A stretch of DNA of 64,000 nt from Streptacidiphilus sp. P02-A3a (lineage in GTDB: Bacteria; Actinomycetota; Actinomycetes; Streptomycetales; Streptomycetaceae). Every line of letters starts with the position of its first letter. Positions within the stretch are counted from its first letter, which is position 1. The position numbers and the translations under genes were made by a program. The notes under the pieces were generated by a model. The model was not told the DNA's origin, searched no databases, and saw only the letters and a list, made by a program, of their open reading frames with translations. The stretch covers positions 8,255,922 to 8,319,921 of the forward strand of contig NZ_CP048289.1 in the NCBI RefSeq assembly GCF_014084105.1, read 5' to 3'. Shown in pieces: positions 15,614-23,982 of this stretch.

Positions 15614-16986
15614 CCGTTCGCCCTCTCCATCTCAAGTTCGACCTCGGTGCCCCCGGCCGGAGCCGGGCGCACCCGGGCGTGCCCGCCGTGACGCTCCATC
15701 CGGCCGATGATCGACCCGCGTACGCCCATCCTGTCCTCGGGGACCGAGGCCAGGTCGAACCCGGGGCCGCGGTCGCGGACGAACACCCACACGGTATTCC
15801 CCTCGACCTCCGCGTACACCGACACCGGCTCGCCGCCACCGTACTTGGCCGCGTTGACCATCGCCTCCCGGGCCGCCTGGAGCTGCGCCGCCAGCCGCTC
15901 GTCCATCGGGCAGTCGCCCACGCAGATCACCTCCACCGGGATCCCGTGCAGGTCCTCGACCTCGGCGGCGACCTTGCGGACGCTCTCGGCCAGGGTGTCC
16001 GGCGTGTCCGACTCCTCCGCCCCGGCCGGCCGGTAGAGCCACTGCCGCAGGTCCCGCTCCTGGGCCCGGGCCAGCCGGGAGACCTCCTTCGGGTCGTCGG
16101 CGTTGCGCAGGATCAGGGTGAGCGTGTGCAGCACCGAGTCGTGGATGTGCGCGGCCACCTCCGCCCGCTCCTGGGCCCGGATCCGCTCCCGGCGCTCGGT
16201 GCTGAGGTCCTGCCACATCCGCAGCAGGTAGGGCCCGGCCAGCAGCAGCACCCCGGCCAGCACCGCCAGCACGGCCTGGGTGACCTTGGCGAAGTCCCCG
16301 ATCGACCCCGACTCGATCAGGAAGCCGACCACCCCGGCGACCACCAGCGCCACGCCCGCCGACAGCCGCAGCGTGGCCGAGCCGCGCTTGCTGTCGCCCA
16401 GCGAGAACCAGCGGGCCCAGCGCGCGTCGTCGGCCTGCCGCCAGACCACGGCGACCCCGAGACCGGCCACCAGGAACGGCCAGATGTAGGGCGAACTCGA
16501 CTGCCGGGTCAGCGTGTTGAACAGCACCAGGACCCCGGCCACCAGCGCTATCAGCGCCAGCAGCGGCCCCCGGTGGGTCTCGTCCTCGGCCGGGCGGCGG
16601 CGGCCCTCGGCGTCCGCTGCGGCCCCGGTGCGCGGCTCGCCCTGGAGCGTCTGCTGCACCGCCCGCAGCCCGCGCCGCCATCCCGTCGGCTCCTTGACCA
16701 GCGAGTACGGCCCGATGCTGCCGTGCTGCCAGGTGGTCGGCGGGGTCCCGGCGCGCATCCCCATCGGCACCGCGAACCAGAACGCCGCGTAGAGCAGTGC
16801 CCCGAGGCCGTTGCCGAGCAGCAGCACCACGAAGGCGACCCTGACCCAGAACACCGGCAGCCCGAGATGCGCGGCGAGCCCGTTGGCGACCCCGCTGATC
16901 ATCCGCCCCTCGGGGATGCGGTAGAGCTTGCGGACACGCGTCGGTGCCTCGGGGGCGTCGGTGGGGACCTCTGCTGCTGCTGACAC
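15610..16986 (-). CDS. PspC-domain sensor histidine kinase (HPK7/LiaS-like)
   Basis: 458 aa from GTG 16986. An N-terminal PspC domain (RKLYRIPEGRMISGVANGLAAHLGL, about residues 17-80) is followed by several membrane segments (about 115-250), then a HisKA_3-type dimerisation region with the phospho-acceptor His in AAHIHDSVLHTL and a compact HATPase domain (EAMVNAAKYGG, DRGPGFD, GSIIGRM). It pairs with the overlapping LuxR regulator. PspC kinases of this type monitor envelope stress. The start is uncertain: GTG 16986 has a weak AGGG close by, and ATG 17022 would add 12 residues. Confidence 0.9.
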   Translation of the reverse strand: MSAAAEVPTDAPEAPTRVRKLYRIPEGRMISGVANGLAAHLGLPVFWVRVAFVVLLLGNGLGALLYAAFWFAVPMGMRAGTPPTTWQHGSIGPYSLVKEPTGWRRGLRAVQQTLQGEPRTGAAADAEGRRRPAEDETHRGPLLALIALVAGVLVLFNTLTRQSSSPYIWPFLVAGLGVAVVWRQADDARWARWFSLGDSKRGSATLRLSAGVALVVAGVVGFLIESGSIGDFAKVTQAVLAVLAGVLLLAGPYLLRMWQDLSTERRERIRAQERAEVAAHIHDSVLHTLTLILRNADDPKEVSRLARAQERDLRQWLYRPAGAEESDTPDTLAESVRKVAAEVEDLHGIPVEVICVGDCPMDERLAAQLQAAREAMVNAAKYGGGEPVSVYAEVEGNTVWVFVRDRGPGFDLASVPEDRMGVRGSIIGRMERHGGHARVRPAPAGGTEVELEMERANG

Positions 16987-17084
16987 ACCCTGATCGTCAC
17001 ATGTCCGGGGTGTGCCGGGCATCAGGGTTGCCGGGGAACGTGCCCGGTCTTCCCCCCGAGCTGTGTCAGGGTTGGTCTCAGGGT
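16987..17084. promoter_or_regulatory. Array of four TCAGGGT repeats between the divergent PspC genes
   Basis: TCAGGGT occurs on the plus strand at 17022-17028, 17066-17072 and 17078-17084, and inverted (ACCCTGA) at 16987-16993. The last two direct copies belong to a 12-bp tandem unit (TCAGGGTTGGTC / TCAGGGTCGGAC). The array fills the divergent region between the kinase and the PspC protein and is the natural binding site for the co-encoded LuxR regulator. Confidence 0.5.
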
Positions 17085-17103
17085 CGGACCAGGGAGATGA
17101 CGG

Positions 17104-18528
17104 ATGGGCAGGGCGTCGGACGGGCCGGACGATGGTGGCATGACCGATCATGCCGCGCCACCGCCGGGCGGGGAGGACCCCGCCGACGCCGGGCCCGCTC
17201 CGGAGGAGCAGCCGCGCCCGAACCGCCCGCCGCTGAAGCGCAGCGACAGCCACCGGGTGGTGGCCGGGGTGTGCGGCGGGGTGGGGCGGCACCTCGACAT
17301 CGACCCGGTGGTGTTCCGGGTGGTGATCGCGGTGCTCTGCCTGTCGGGCGGGGTGGGCCTGTTCATCTACGGCATGGCCTGGCTGATCATCCCGGTGGAG
17401 CGGACCGGCCAGAACGAGTTGCAGCGGCTGCTGTCCGGCAAGGTGGACTGGCAGTCGCTGGGCGCGGTGCTGGTCACCGTGCTCGGCACCGGCATCTTCT
17501 TCTCCTACATGGGCAGCACCGGGCACCTCTTCCCGCTGCTGCTGATCGCGCTGCTGGCCTTCGCCGCGCTGCGGTACGACCCGGACGCGTTCGAGGCCCG
17601 GCGGCGGCAGGCCCAGCCGTCGGCCCCGCAGACCCCCGCCGCCGCGGCCGCGGTGATCCCGACGGACGCCACCACCGCGCCCGCACCGGCCTGGTGGCAG
17701 CGTCCGGACCCGCTGCTGAAGCAGTCGGCGGCCACGGCCGCCACGGCCGGGCCCGCTGAGGCCGTGACCGAGCAGCTGCCGCCGCCGGTCCGCCCGCCGT
17801 CGGCGCCGAGGGACACGGTGCCCGCGCCGCCGGTCGCGGAGCCCGGCTTCGACTGGTCCGCGCTCACCCCGCCGGAGCGGCCCGAGCCGCCGAGGCCGCG
17901 GCGCCCGCAGCAGCCCCGGCGGGAACGCTCCTACCTGGGGACGGTCTTCTTCTGCCTGGCCGTGATCACCAGCGGCTCGGTGTGGTTGGTCGGCCAGCGG
18001 CTGTACCACGGCGCCACCCTGCTGGTGGTGCTCGCCTCCGGGCTGCTGGTGCTGGGCCTGGGCCTGCTGCTGGGGGCGCGCTGGGGGCGCGCCCGCTCGC
18101 TGGTGCTGTGGGCCGCGCTGCTGACGCTGGCGGTCGCCGCGGTTGCCGCCAGCCCGGTCCAGCTGCGGACCACGTACCAGCACGTCGACTGGGCCCCGGC
18201 GAGCGCGGCGGCGGTACGGCCGTCCTACCGGCTGAGCAGCGGGGCGGCCACGCTGGACCTGACCTCGGTCGCCCCGGCGCCCGGGCGGACGGTGACCACC
18301 CGGGTACGCCTGGGCGCGGGCGCGCTGACGGTGCGGCTGCCGTCGGGACCGGAGATCAAGGTGCGCGCCCAGGCCGACGTGGGCGCGCTGGAACTGCCGG
18401 ACGGGACCGACAGCGGCGGCATCTCCACCTCGCACTCGGTGGATCTGGACCCGGGCGCGGCGGCGGCGCACGGAACCATCGTCCTCGACGTCTCGGTCGG
18501 GGCCGGACAAGTGGAGGTCATCCAGTGA
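17104..18528 (+). CDS. PspC and toastrack (LiaF-like) domain membrane protein
   Basis: 474 aa. An N-terminal PspC domain (HRVVAGVCGGVGRHLDIDPVV, about residues 58-120, with one or two membrane segments) is followed by another membrane segment, a Pro/Ala-rich linker (about 160-275), three hydrophobic segments (about 280-360), and a C-terminal beta-rich domain with repeated short strands (TLDLTS, TVRLPSG, VDLDPGA, VDVSVG type) like the toastrack/LiaF C-terminus. Such proteins act as envelope-stress sensors that restrain a LiaS-type kinase, and the PspC kinase is divergent at 16986. The start ATG 17104 has AGGGAG upstream; ATG 17140 is an alternative. Confidence 0.85.
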   Translation: MGRASDGPDDGGMTDHAAPPPGGEDPADAGPAPEEQPRPNRPPLKRSDSHRVVAGVCGGVGRHLDIDPVVFRVVIAVLCLSGGVGLFIYGMAWLIIPVERTGQNELQRLLSGKVDWQSLGAVLVTVLGTGIFFSYMGSTGHLFPLLLIALLAFAALRYDPDAFEARRRQAQPSAPQTPAAAAAVIPTDATTAPAPAWWQRPDPLLKQSAATAATAGPAEAVTEQLPPPVRPPSAPRDTVPAPPVAEPGFDWSALTPPERPEPPRPRRPQQPRRERSYLGTVFFCLAVITSGSVWLVGQRLYHGATLLVVLASGLLVLGLGLLLGARWGRARSLVLWAALLTLAVAAVAASPVQLRTTYQHVDWAPASAAAVRPSYRLSSGAATLDLTSVAPAPGRTVTTRVRLGAGALTVRLPSGPEIKVRAQADVGALELPDGTDSGGISTSHSVDLDPGAAAAHGTIVLDVSVGAGQVEVIQ

Positions 18529-18770
18529 GGCGCCATGAGCTCGACCTGTTCTCGCTGGTCACCGGGGTGGCCTTCGTCACGGTGGCGGTGCTCTACCTGC
18601 TGGACTCGGCGGGGGTGCTCAGCGTCGACGGGCGGCTGGTGATCCCGCTGATGCTGATCGCGCTGGGCGTCGGCGGGCTGGCCGCGGCGCTGTACCGGAT
18701 GACCCGGGACAGCCGCCGCGAGCGGGAGGGCGGGGCCGCCCGCCAGGAGCCCGGCGGCGAGGAGTTCTGA
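18525..18770 (+). CDS. Small two-helix membrane protein
   Basis: 81 aa from a GTG start that overlaps the stop of the PspC gene (GTGA). Two hydrophobic segments, FSLVTGVAFVTVAVLYLL and VIPLMLIALGVGGLAAALY, are separated by a short loop and followed by a basic-acidic tail. Translational coupling makes it a likely accessory subunit of the PspC/toastrack protein. There is no recognised domain. Confidence 0.78.
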   Translation: MRRHELDLFSLVTGVAFVTVAVLYLLDSAGVLSVDGRLVIPLMLIALGVGGLAAALYRMTRDSRREREGGAARQEPGGEEF

Positions 18771-18776
18771 CCTGCC

Positions 18777-19301
18777 CTAGCCCTGGGCGGGCTGCCGGGC
18801 AGGTGCCCGCCCGGCGGCGGCCGGGCGGGCCCGCCGGGCCGCCCACCAGGCGTCCAGCGACAGGTAGGGGGTTCCGGCCAGCACGAACGGCAGCCAGGCC
18901 ATCAGGTAGATCAGGTCGTTGCCCAGGTAGTAGGGCGTCACCTGCCAGCTGACGGTGAGGAAGAAGCTCAGGTTCAGCAGCGCTCCGCCGACCGCCGCGA
19001 CCCGGCCCAGCAGGCCCGCGAGGATGCCGAGGCCGGCCGCCAGCTCGCCCAGCGCGACCGCCAGCGCGAAGCCGGTCGGGGCGTGCAGCGCCAGGCCCAG
19101 CAGCGGCCCGATCGGGCTGCCCGCCTTCACGCCCTGGGTCATCGCGGCGAAGGACAGCGGATCGCCGAGGCCGCCCAGGTAGTGCGGGTCGGTGAGCTTG
19201 TCCAGCCCGGCGTAGACGAAGGTGACCCCGAGGAAGATCCGCAGCGGCAGCAGCGCGTACCTCCGGCCGAGGACCCGCAACCCGCTCCCCTGCTCCGCCA
19301 T
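18777..19301 (-). CDS. DoxX family membrane protein
   Basis: 174 aa with four hydrophobic segments. The N-terminal RIFLGVTFVYAGLDKLTDPHYLG and central LALGELAAGLGILAGLLGR match the DoxX/SURF4-like fold. DoxX proteins are linked to redox and thiol homeostasis in actinobacteria, but this copy has no gene partner that fixes its role. Start ATG 19301 follows GGGAG. It lies 104 bp downstream of the aldolase gene on the same strand and converges on the PspC operon, 6 bp apart. Confidence 0.85.
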   Translation of the reverse strand: MAEQGSGLRVLGRRYALLPLRIFLGVTFVYAGLDKLTDPHYLGGLGDPLSFAAMTQGVKAGSPIGPLLGLALHAPTGFALAVALGELAAGLGILAGLLGRVAAVGGALLNLSFFLTVSWQVTPYYLGNDLIYLMAWLPFVLAGTPYLSLDAWWAARRARPAAAGRAPARQPAQG

Positions 19302-19405
19302 CTCATCGCTCCCTGCTCGGCCGCCGAGCGCACGGGCGTGCGTCGCCCGTCCCTACGCGGCGGACCCGCGTCGGGTTCACCGGGGCCCGGCGGCCGGAGC
19401 CGGGG

Positions 19406-20197
19406 CTACTCGAACAGGTCCGCGTCGGTGCGGATGATCTGCTGGTAGAGCGGCTGGTAGTTGATCCAGGCGACCAGGTCGTTGCCCAGCTGTTCGCGGG
19501 TGAGCAGGGCGTTCTCGTGGGTGATGTGCACCGGCTTCCCGGCCGCCTTGGCGAGGAGCTGGACCTGGCAGGAGCGCTCCATGGTGATGAACCACCAGGC
19601 GGCGGCGTCGACGCTGTCGCCGACGGTCAGCAGCCCGTGGTTGCGCAGGATCACCGCCTTGTGCCCGGCCAGGGCGGCGGCTATCCGGCGGCCCTCCTCG
19701 ACGTCCAGCACCACGCCGGTGTAGTCGTCGAACAGCGAGTGGTCCTCGTAGAAGGCGCAGACGTCCTGGGTCAGCGGCTCCAGCAGCTCGCCCAGCGAGG
19801 ACAGGGTCTTGCCGTACAGGGAGTGGCTGTGGGCGGCGGCGACGACGTCCGGGCGGGCGGCGTGCACCTGCGCGTGGATCGCGAACGCGGCCTGGTTGAC
19901 GTGGTGCCGCCCGGCCACGACCTGGCCTTCGTGGTTGACCAGGATCAGGTCGCTGACCGTGATGTGCTTGAAGGACATGCCGAAGGGGTTCACCCAGAAG
20001 TGGTCGGTCCACTCCGGGTCGCGGGCGGTGATGTGCCCGGCGACGCCCTCCTCGAAGCCGAACCGGCCGAACAGCCGCAGGGCGGCCACCAGCCGTTCCT
20101 TGCGGTGCTGCCGCTCTTCCTCGACCGTCGCGAACGTCTGCGGCAGCGCGAACTGCAACTGGTCCATGGGTACCGGTGCGGGCGGTGGGTTGGTCAT
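19406..20197 (-). CDS. Class II aldolase/adducin family protein
   Basis: 263 aa. The metal-ligand motif HSHSLYGKTL (about residues 128-137), the third His in ILRNHGLLTVG and the N-terminal GHITARDP are those of class II (fuculose-phosphate-type) aldolases. The many actinomycete members of this subgroup have no proven substrate, and no sugar kinase or isomerase is adjacent. The start ATG 20197 follows GAGGAG. Confidence 0.88.
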   Translation of the reverse strand: MTNPPPAPVPMDQLQFALPQTFATVEEERQHRKERLVAALRLFGRFGFEEGVAGHITARDPEWTDHFWVNPFGMSFKHITVSDLILVNHEGQVVAGRHHVNQAAFAIHAQVHAARPDVVAAAHSHSLYGKTLSSLGELLEPLTQDVCAFYEDHSLFDDYTGVVLDVEEGRRIAAALAGHKAVILRNHGLLTVGDSVDAAAWWFITMERSCQVQLLAKAAGKPVHITHENALLTREQLGNDLVAWINYQPLYQQIIRTDADLFE

Positions 20198-20276
20198 CGC
20201 GGCTCTCCTCGGCGGGTTGCTTGTCCCTCGCCTTGGAAGCTACTCCCCGGTAGCGCGGTTGACCAGAGCCCTCCGG

Positions 20277-20882
20277 CTAGAGGTGGTCGACCTCGGTGAG
20301 GTCGATGTCGATGGTGAAGGGGGTGCTCAGTTTGAGCTGGTCATGGTGGATGCCGACCAGCCCGTATGCGCCGGTCGCCTGGTCGAGCTCGTAGACATAG
20401 ACCTCGGGGAGCAGGTCATCGCCCACTTCCACGCGCCAGAAGTAGCGGATACCGGCCTTGGCGTACAGCTGCGGCTTGCGCTCACGATCGCGCTCCTCGG
20501 AACTCGGGGAGACGACCTCGACAGCCAGCACGACGTCATCGGCCTGGTAGGACGTCTGGAGGCGGGACTCGATCGCCTCCGCACGGAGAACGAGCAGGTC
20601 CGGCTCCGGGCAGTTGCGCTTACCGACGACAACGCTCATCTCCCGGCGGACACGCAGGTGCTCCGGAACGGATCGGCGCAGCCCGGATTCCAGTACGTAC
20701 ATGGTCAGACCGTGAAAATCTCGCTGCGGACTCACGAAGACCAGGCTCCCGTCGATCAGCTCAGTGTGCGGCGGGAGGCCGTCCATCTTTAGGAACTCGG
20801 CTGCGGTGAAGCCATCGGTCGGCGGGATCAGCCAGTCCGGGACGGGCCGCTGCTCAACCTCGGAGATCGGTTCGGCGGTCAT
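20277..20882 (-). CDS. Uma2 family (DUF820) endonuclease-like protein
   Basis: 201 aa. The restriction-endonuclease-like core is visible as ELIDGSLVFVSP, PEPDLLVL and VVLAVEVVSPSSEERD, where the Asp, the Glu of AVEVVSPS and a downstream Lys (ERKPQLYAKAG) form the PD-(D/E)XK site. Uma2 genes are abundant in streptomycetes, usually single and of unknown role; nuclease activity here is inference. The start ATG 20882 has GGAGG 7 nt upstream, preferred over ATG 20897. A terminator of guaA separates it from that gene. Confidence 0.87.
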   Translation of the reverse strand: MTAEPISEVEQRPVPDWLIPPTDGFTAAEFLKMDGLPPHTELIDGSLVFVSPQRDFHGLTMYVLESGLRRSVPEHLRVRREMSVVVGKRNCPEPDLLVLRAEAIESRLQTSYQADDVVLAVEVVSPSSEERDRERKPQLYAKAGIRYFWRVEVGDDLLPEVYVYELDQATGAYGLVGIHHDQLKLSTPFTIDIDLTEVDHL

Positions 20883-20941
20883 CAGGTTTCCTCCCATGGC
20901 TGGAATCCTCGTCGTTCCCCAGCGTAGATGCCCGGAAACGG

Positions 20942-20980
20942 CAGTGCCGTCACCCGAACGAATGTCGGGTGACGGCACTG
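20942..20980. terminator. Strong 16-bp stem terminator after guaA
   Basis: CAGTGCCGTCACCCGA (20942-20957) pairs perfectly with 20965-20980 around a 7-nt loop ACGAATG. It lies 18 bp past the guaA stop codon on the minus strand. There is no U-tract, as usual in streptomycetes. Confidence 0.88.
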
Positions 20981-20998
20981 TTGACGATCAGCGGGAGG

Positions 20999-22603
20999 CT
21001 ACTCCCACTCGATGGTGCCCGGGGGCTTGCTGGTGACGTCCAGCACCACCCGGTTGACGTCGGGGACCTCGTTGGTGATCCGGGTGGAGATGTGGGCCAG
21101 CACCTCGTACGGCACCCGGGACCAGTCCGCGGTCATCGCGTCCTCGGAGGAGACCGGGCGCAGCACGATCGGGTGGCCGTAGGTGCGGCCGTCGCCCTGG
21201 ACGCCGACCGAGCGGACGTCCGCGAGCAGCACCACCGGGCACTGCCAGATGCTGCGGTCCAGGCCGGCGGCGGTGAGCTCGGCGCGGGCGATGGCGTCGG
21301 CCTCGCGGAGCAGGTCCAGCCGCTCCTTGGTGACCTCGCCGACGATCCGGATGCCCAGGCCGGGGCCGGGGAACGGCTGGCGGTGGACGATCTCGTCGGG
21401 CAGCCCGAGCTCCGCGCCGACCTGCCGGACCTCGTCCTTGAACAGCTTGCGCAGCGGCTCGACCAGCTGGAACTGGAGGTCCTCGGGCAGCCCGCCGACG
21501 TTGTGGTGCGACTTGATGTTGGCGGTGCCGGTGCCGCCGCCGGACTCGACCACGTCCGGGTAGAGCGTGCCCTGGACCAGGAACTCGACGCTCGCGCCGT
21601 CGGCCCCGGCCTCGGCCACGATCTCGCTGGCGGCCTGCTCGAAGACGCGGATGAACTCGCGGCCGATGATCTTGCGCTTCTGCTCCGGGTCGGACACCCC
21701 GGCGAGCGCGGTCAGGAACCGCTCCTCGGCGTCGACGACCTTCAGCTTGACGCCGGTGGCCGCCACGAAGTCCTTCTCGACCTGCTCGGACTCGCCCTTG
21801 CGCATCAGCCCGTGGTCGACGTAGACGCAGGTCAGCTGGTCGCCGATGGCGCTCTGGACGAGGGCGGCGGCGACCGCCGAGTCCACGCCGCCGGACAGGC
21901 CGCAGATCGCGCGCTTGTCGCCGACCTGGGCCTTGATCAGCGCGACCTGCTCCTCGACCACGTTGGTGGTGGTCCAGTCCGGGGAGATGCCCGCGCCCCG
22001 GTACAGGAAGTGCTCCAGCACCGCCTGGCCGTGGGTGGAGTGCAGCACCTCGGGGTGGTACTGGACGCCGTAGAGCTTGCGCTGGTCGTCCTCGAAGGCG
22101 GCGACCGGCACCACGCCGGTGGAGGCGGTGACGGTGAACCCGGGGGGCGCGGCCGAGCAGGCGTCGCCGTGCGACATCCACACCGACTGCTCGTCGGGGG
22201 TGCCCGCGAACAGGGTCGAGCCGGGCTGGGACACGGTCAGCGCGGTCCGGCCGTACTCGCGCGCGCCGCTGTTGTCGACGGTGCCGCCGAGCGCCTGCGC
22301 CATCAGCTGGAAGCCGTAGCACATGCCGAAGACCGGTACCCCGGCCGCGAACAGCGCGCTGTCGAGCGCGGGAGCGCCGTCCGCGTAGACGGAGGAGGGG
22401 CCACCGGAGAGGATGATCGCCTTGGGCTCCTTGGCGAGCATCTCGGCCACCGGCATGGTGGACGGGACGATCTCGCTGTAGACCCGGGCCTCACGGACCC
22501 TGCGGGCGATGAGCTGGGCGTACTGGGCACCGAAGTCGACGACGAGGACGGCGCCTTTCGACTCCGGAGTCGTCGGCTGGTGGTCGGGGGTCGCTGATGC
22601 CAC
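20999..22603 (-). CDS. guaA: GMP synthase (glutamine-hydrolysing)
   Basis: 534 aa. The class I amidotransferase domain has the nucleophile in [10 protein letters not shown] and His-Glu in [10 protein letters not shown]; the ATP-pyrophosphatase P-loop is [14 protein letters not shown]; the C-terminal dimerisation domain ends in the conserved [11 protein letters not shown]. It converts XMP to GMP with ATP and glutamine in the cytoplasm, completing the pathway whose IMP dehydrogenase gene (guaB) lies about 19 kb to the right. The start GTG 22603 follows GGAAGG by 7 nt. Confidence 0.97.
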   Translation of the reverse strand: MASATPDHQPTTPESKGAVLVVDFGAQYAQLIARRVREARVYSEIVPSTMPVAEMLAKEPKAIILSGGPSSVYADGAPALDSALFAAGVPVFGMCYGFQLMAQALGGTVDNSGAREYGRTALTVSQPGSTLFAGTPDEQSVWMSHGDACSAAPPGFTVTASTGVVPVAAFEDDQRKLYGVQYHPEVLHSTHGQAVLEHFLYRGAGISPDWTTTNVVEEQVALIKAQVGDKRAICGLSGGVDSAVAAALVQSAIGDQLTCVYVDHGLMRKGESEQVEKDFVAATGVKLKVVDAEERFLTALAGVSDPEQKRKIIGREFIRVFEQAASEIVAEAGADGASVEFLVQGTLYPDVVESGGGTGTANIKSHHNVGGLPEDLQFQLVEPLRKLFKDEVRQVGAELGLPDEIVHRQPFPGPGLGIRIVGEVTKERLDLLREADAIARAELTAAGLDRSIWQCPVVLLADVRSVGVQGDGRTYGHPIVLRPVSSEDAMTADWSRVPYEVLAHISTRITNEVPDVNRVVLDVTSKPPGTIEWE

Positions 22604-22672
22604 AGGGCGGCCTTCCGGCGGTGCGATGGAGGTCAAGCAGGGTTCTCCCCATGGTACCGGCCGCCCGGGTGA

Positions 22673-22698
22673 CCGCCCGCCGGTGGTGCGGCGGGCGG
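22673..22698 (-). terminator. 10-bp stem terminator after the chorismate mutase gene
   Basis: CCGCCCGCCG (22673-22682) pairs with CGGCGGGCGG (22689-22698) around a 6-nt loop, 25 bp past the chorismate mutase stop and upstream of guaA. It makes the chorismate mutase transcript probably monocistronic. Confidence 0.7.
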
Positions 22699-22722
22699 CC
22701 GGACGGCCCGGGGAGGCCGCCG

Positions 22723-23016
22723 TCAGGCGCGGCCCCGGCAGAGTTCCAGCAGCTGCATGGCGACCTCGGTGCCCTGCGGGCCGAGGGCCTCCCGGTAGCG
22801 GGCCAGGATCTCCATCTCCCGGTTCAGCGCGACCCGGTTGCCGCCGCTGCCGATCCGGGCGGCCTGGACCTCGGCGGAGACCGCCATCCGCTGCCGGACC
22901 AGCTCGATGACCCGCTGGTCGAGCGCGTCGATGCGGATCCGGGCGGCGGCGATGACCTCGGCCGCCTCGGTGACCGTGGTGCGGGCGACGGGTGCCGCGG
23001 CGGATTGGGTGTTCAT
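22723..23016 (-). CDS. Chorismate mutase, AroQ type
   Basis: 97 aa, all helical, with the AroQ pattern: [22 protein letters not shown] (helix 1 with Arg) and a Lys/Arg-rich connecting segment [17 protein letters not shown], then [18 protein letters not shown]. It converts chorismate to prephenate for Phe and Tyr synthesis. The start ATG 23016 follows GGGAGG. A 170-nt upstream region with a short aromatic-residue peptide and two hairpins suggests attenuation control. Confidence 0.9.
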   Translation of the reverse strand: MNTQSAAAPVARTTVTEAAEVIAAARIRIDALDQRVIELVRQRMAVSAEVQAARIGSGGNRVALNREMEILARYREALGPQGTEVAMQLLELCRGRA

Positions 23017-23066
23017 GGCTGGATTCCTCCCTGGTGGTGGGGAGCCCCGGCCCGGCGGACGACGAA

Positions 23067-23091
23067 CGCCCCGGGCCAGTGGCCCGGGGCG
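23067..23091 (-). terminator. Attenuator-type hairpin upstream of chorismate mutase
   Basis: CGCCCCGGGCC (23067-23077) pairs with GGCCCGGGGCG (23081-23091) around a 3-nt loop, an 11-bp very stable stem. It lies between the leader peptide stop (23118) and the chorismate mutase start (23016), the position expected of a transcription attenuator. Confidence 0.6.
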
Positions 23092-23117
23092 CCTGTGCGA
23101 TGCCTGTTCTTGGGTGT

Positions 23118-23189
23118 TCAGCAGGCGGCATCACCATGGCAACCGGAGCCTCCGGTGCCATAGCTAAAGACGTACGCCGCGATGAACAT
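23118..23189 (-). CDS. Putative aromatic leader peptide of chorismate mutase (23 aa)
   Basis: ATG at 23189 opens a 23-residue frame, [10 protein letters not shown] followed by [13 protein letters not shown], ending in TGA at 23118. It has Phe at 2 and 8 and Tyr at 6 and 10, and uses TTT and TAT, which are rare in so GC-rich a genome. TATGCT (23202-23197) is 7 nt upstream, fitting a leaderless start; an in-frame ATG at 23201 overlaps that hexamer. A hairpin (23137-23160) lies inside the frame and a terminator-like hairpin follows. This is the layout of an amino-acid attenuator for a Phe/Tyr gene. It could also be an unrelated conserved small peptide. Confidence 0.45.
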   Translation of the reverse strand: MFIAAYVFSYGTGGSGCHGDAAC

Positions 23190-23196
23190 GGGCGAC

Positions 23197-23202
23197 AGCA
23201 TA
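23197..23202 (-). promoter_or_regulatory. -10 element of the chorismate mutase transcript
   Basis: TATGCT on the minus strand, 7 nt before the ATG of the putative leader peptide. No good -35 element is visible 17-18 nt upstream. Confidence 0.45.
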
Positions 23203-23982
23203 GCGCTTCACCCGTTCGGCACGGCCCCCGCGGCGTGACTCCTGGTCAGCAGAATCGTTGTGCCCGATGACCGTGCAGGGCTCGTGTCTCCGCCAGGGAC
23301 GTACGCCCGCCCCTTCCACATCCGGGGTCGCGCACGGCAGCAGGACCACGCGTGGAGTGTGCAGAACAGTCCGTGGATGCGATGAGACGCGCCGTTCCGG
23401 CGGCCGTCGTGGGACCTCGCATCGACGCTGTGACCGGTCAGCAGGGGACAGCGACCCGGTCGCGACTGAAGTGAGGGGGTGGTCCGGAGCCCGGGACGCC
23501 GGGTTCCGGACCACCCCTGATCGCCCTCGGCGACCGCTCCCCGGGCCGGAACCGGCGCGCGCCGCCGCCGCGCTACCGGCGGCGCCCCTTGCGGAGCGTG
23601 ACAGTGTCCGCCCGGCGCCACCCACCGTTCACGGTCCGGCCACTCCCCCCGGTCGGGAAAACCGACTATGCCGATCTCGGCCGAACTGCTTGCGGACAGT
23701 GGGGCGCATCCCCCACGATGCTGGTGAGGGGGTGCACCACCGGCATCGCGGAATCCAGGCGGGCCACCGATCCCACGAGGACAGTCCCCGTTCGACCGGG
23801 CGGCTTCCGCCATCACGTTGAGTGACGAAACAGCCATTCGCGGGTGCTGCCGCTGCCCAGGGGCGCACTGATTCCGCGCACGCCCCTTGTGCCCCCCGTC
23901 CCAGAAACCGACTGTCCGACGGCACCCTCCCCCTGGTGCCGTTTCCGCAGCACCGGCGCAGCCCTGGCGCCGCGTGGTGCAG
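23203..23982. other. 780-bp region without a recognised gene, rich in hairpins
   Basis: Neither strand has a frame with recognisable protein character; the longest frames (about 190-210 codons) are low-complexity Arg/Pro/Gly-type frames typical of GC-rich noncoding readout. It contains a 19-bp hairpin at 23476-23517 and an 8-bp hairpin at 23919-23942. A noncoding RNA or a decayed gene is possible; nothing more specific is supported. Confidence 0.5.
23476..23517. terminator. 19-bp stem hairpin in the gene-free region
   Basis: 23476-23494 pairs with 23499-23517 with one G-T pair, around the tetraloop GACG. It is among the strongest hairpins in the window but is not directly after any recognised gene: the TMEM175-like gene ends 466 bp to the right and the chorismate mutase leader starts 274 bp to the left. 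Confidence 0.75.

Noticed and set aside
23208-23837. Open frames of about 190-210 codons on both strands of the gene-free region
   Set aside because: No domain, no ribosome site and the composition of random GC-rich sequence. The region is described as unassigned.
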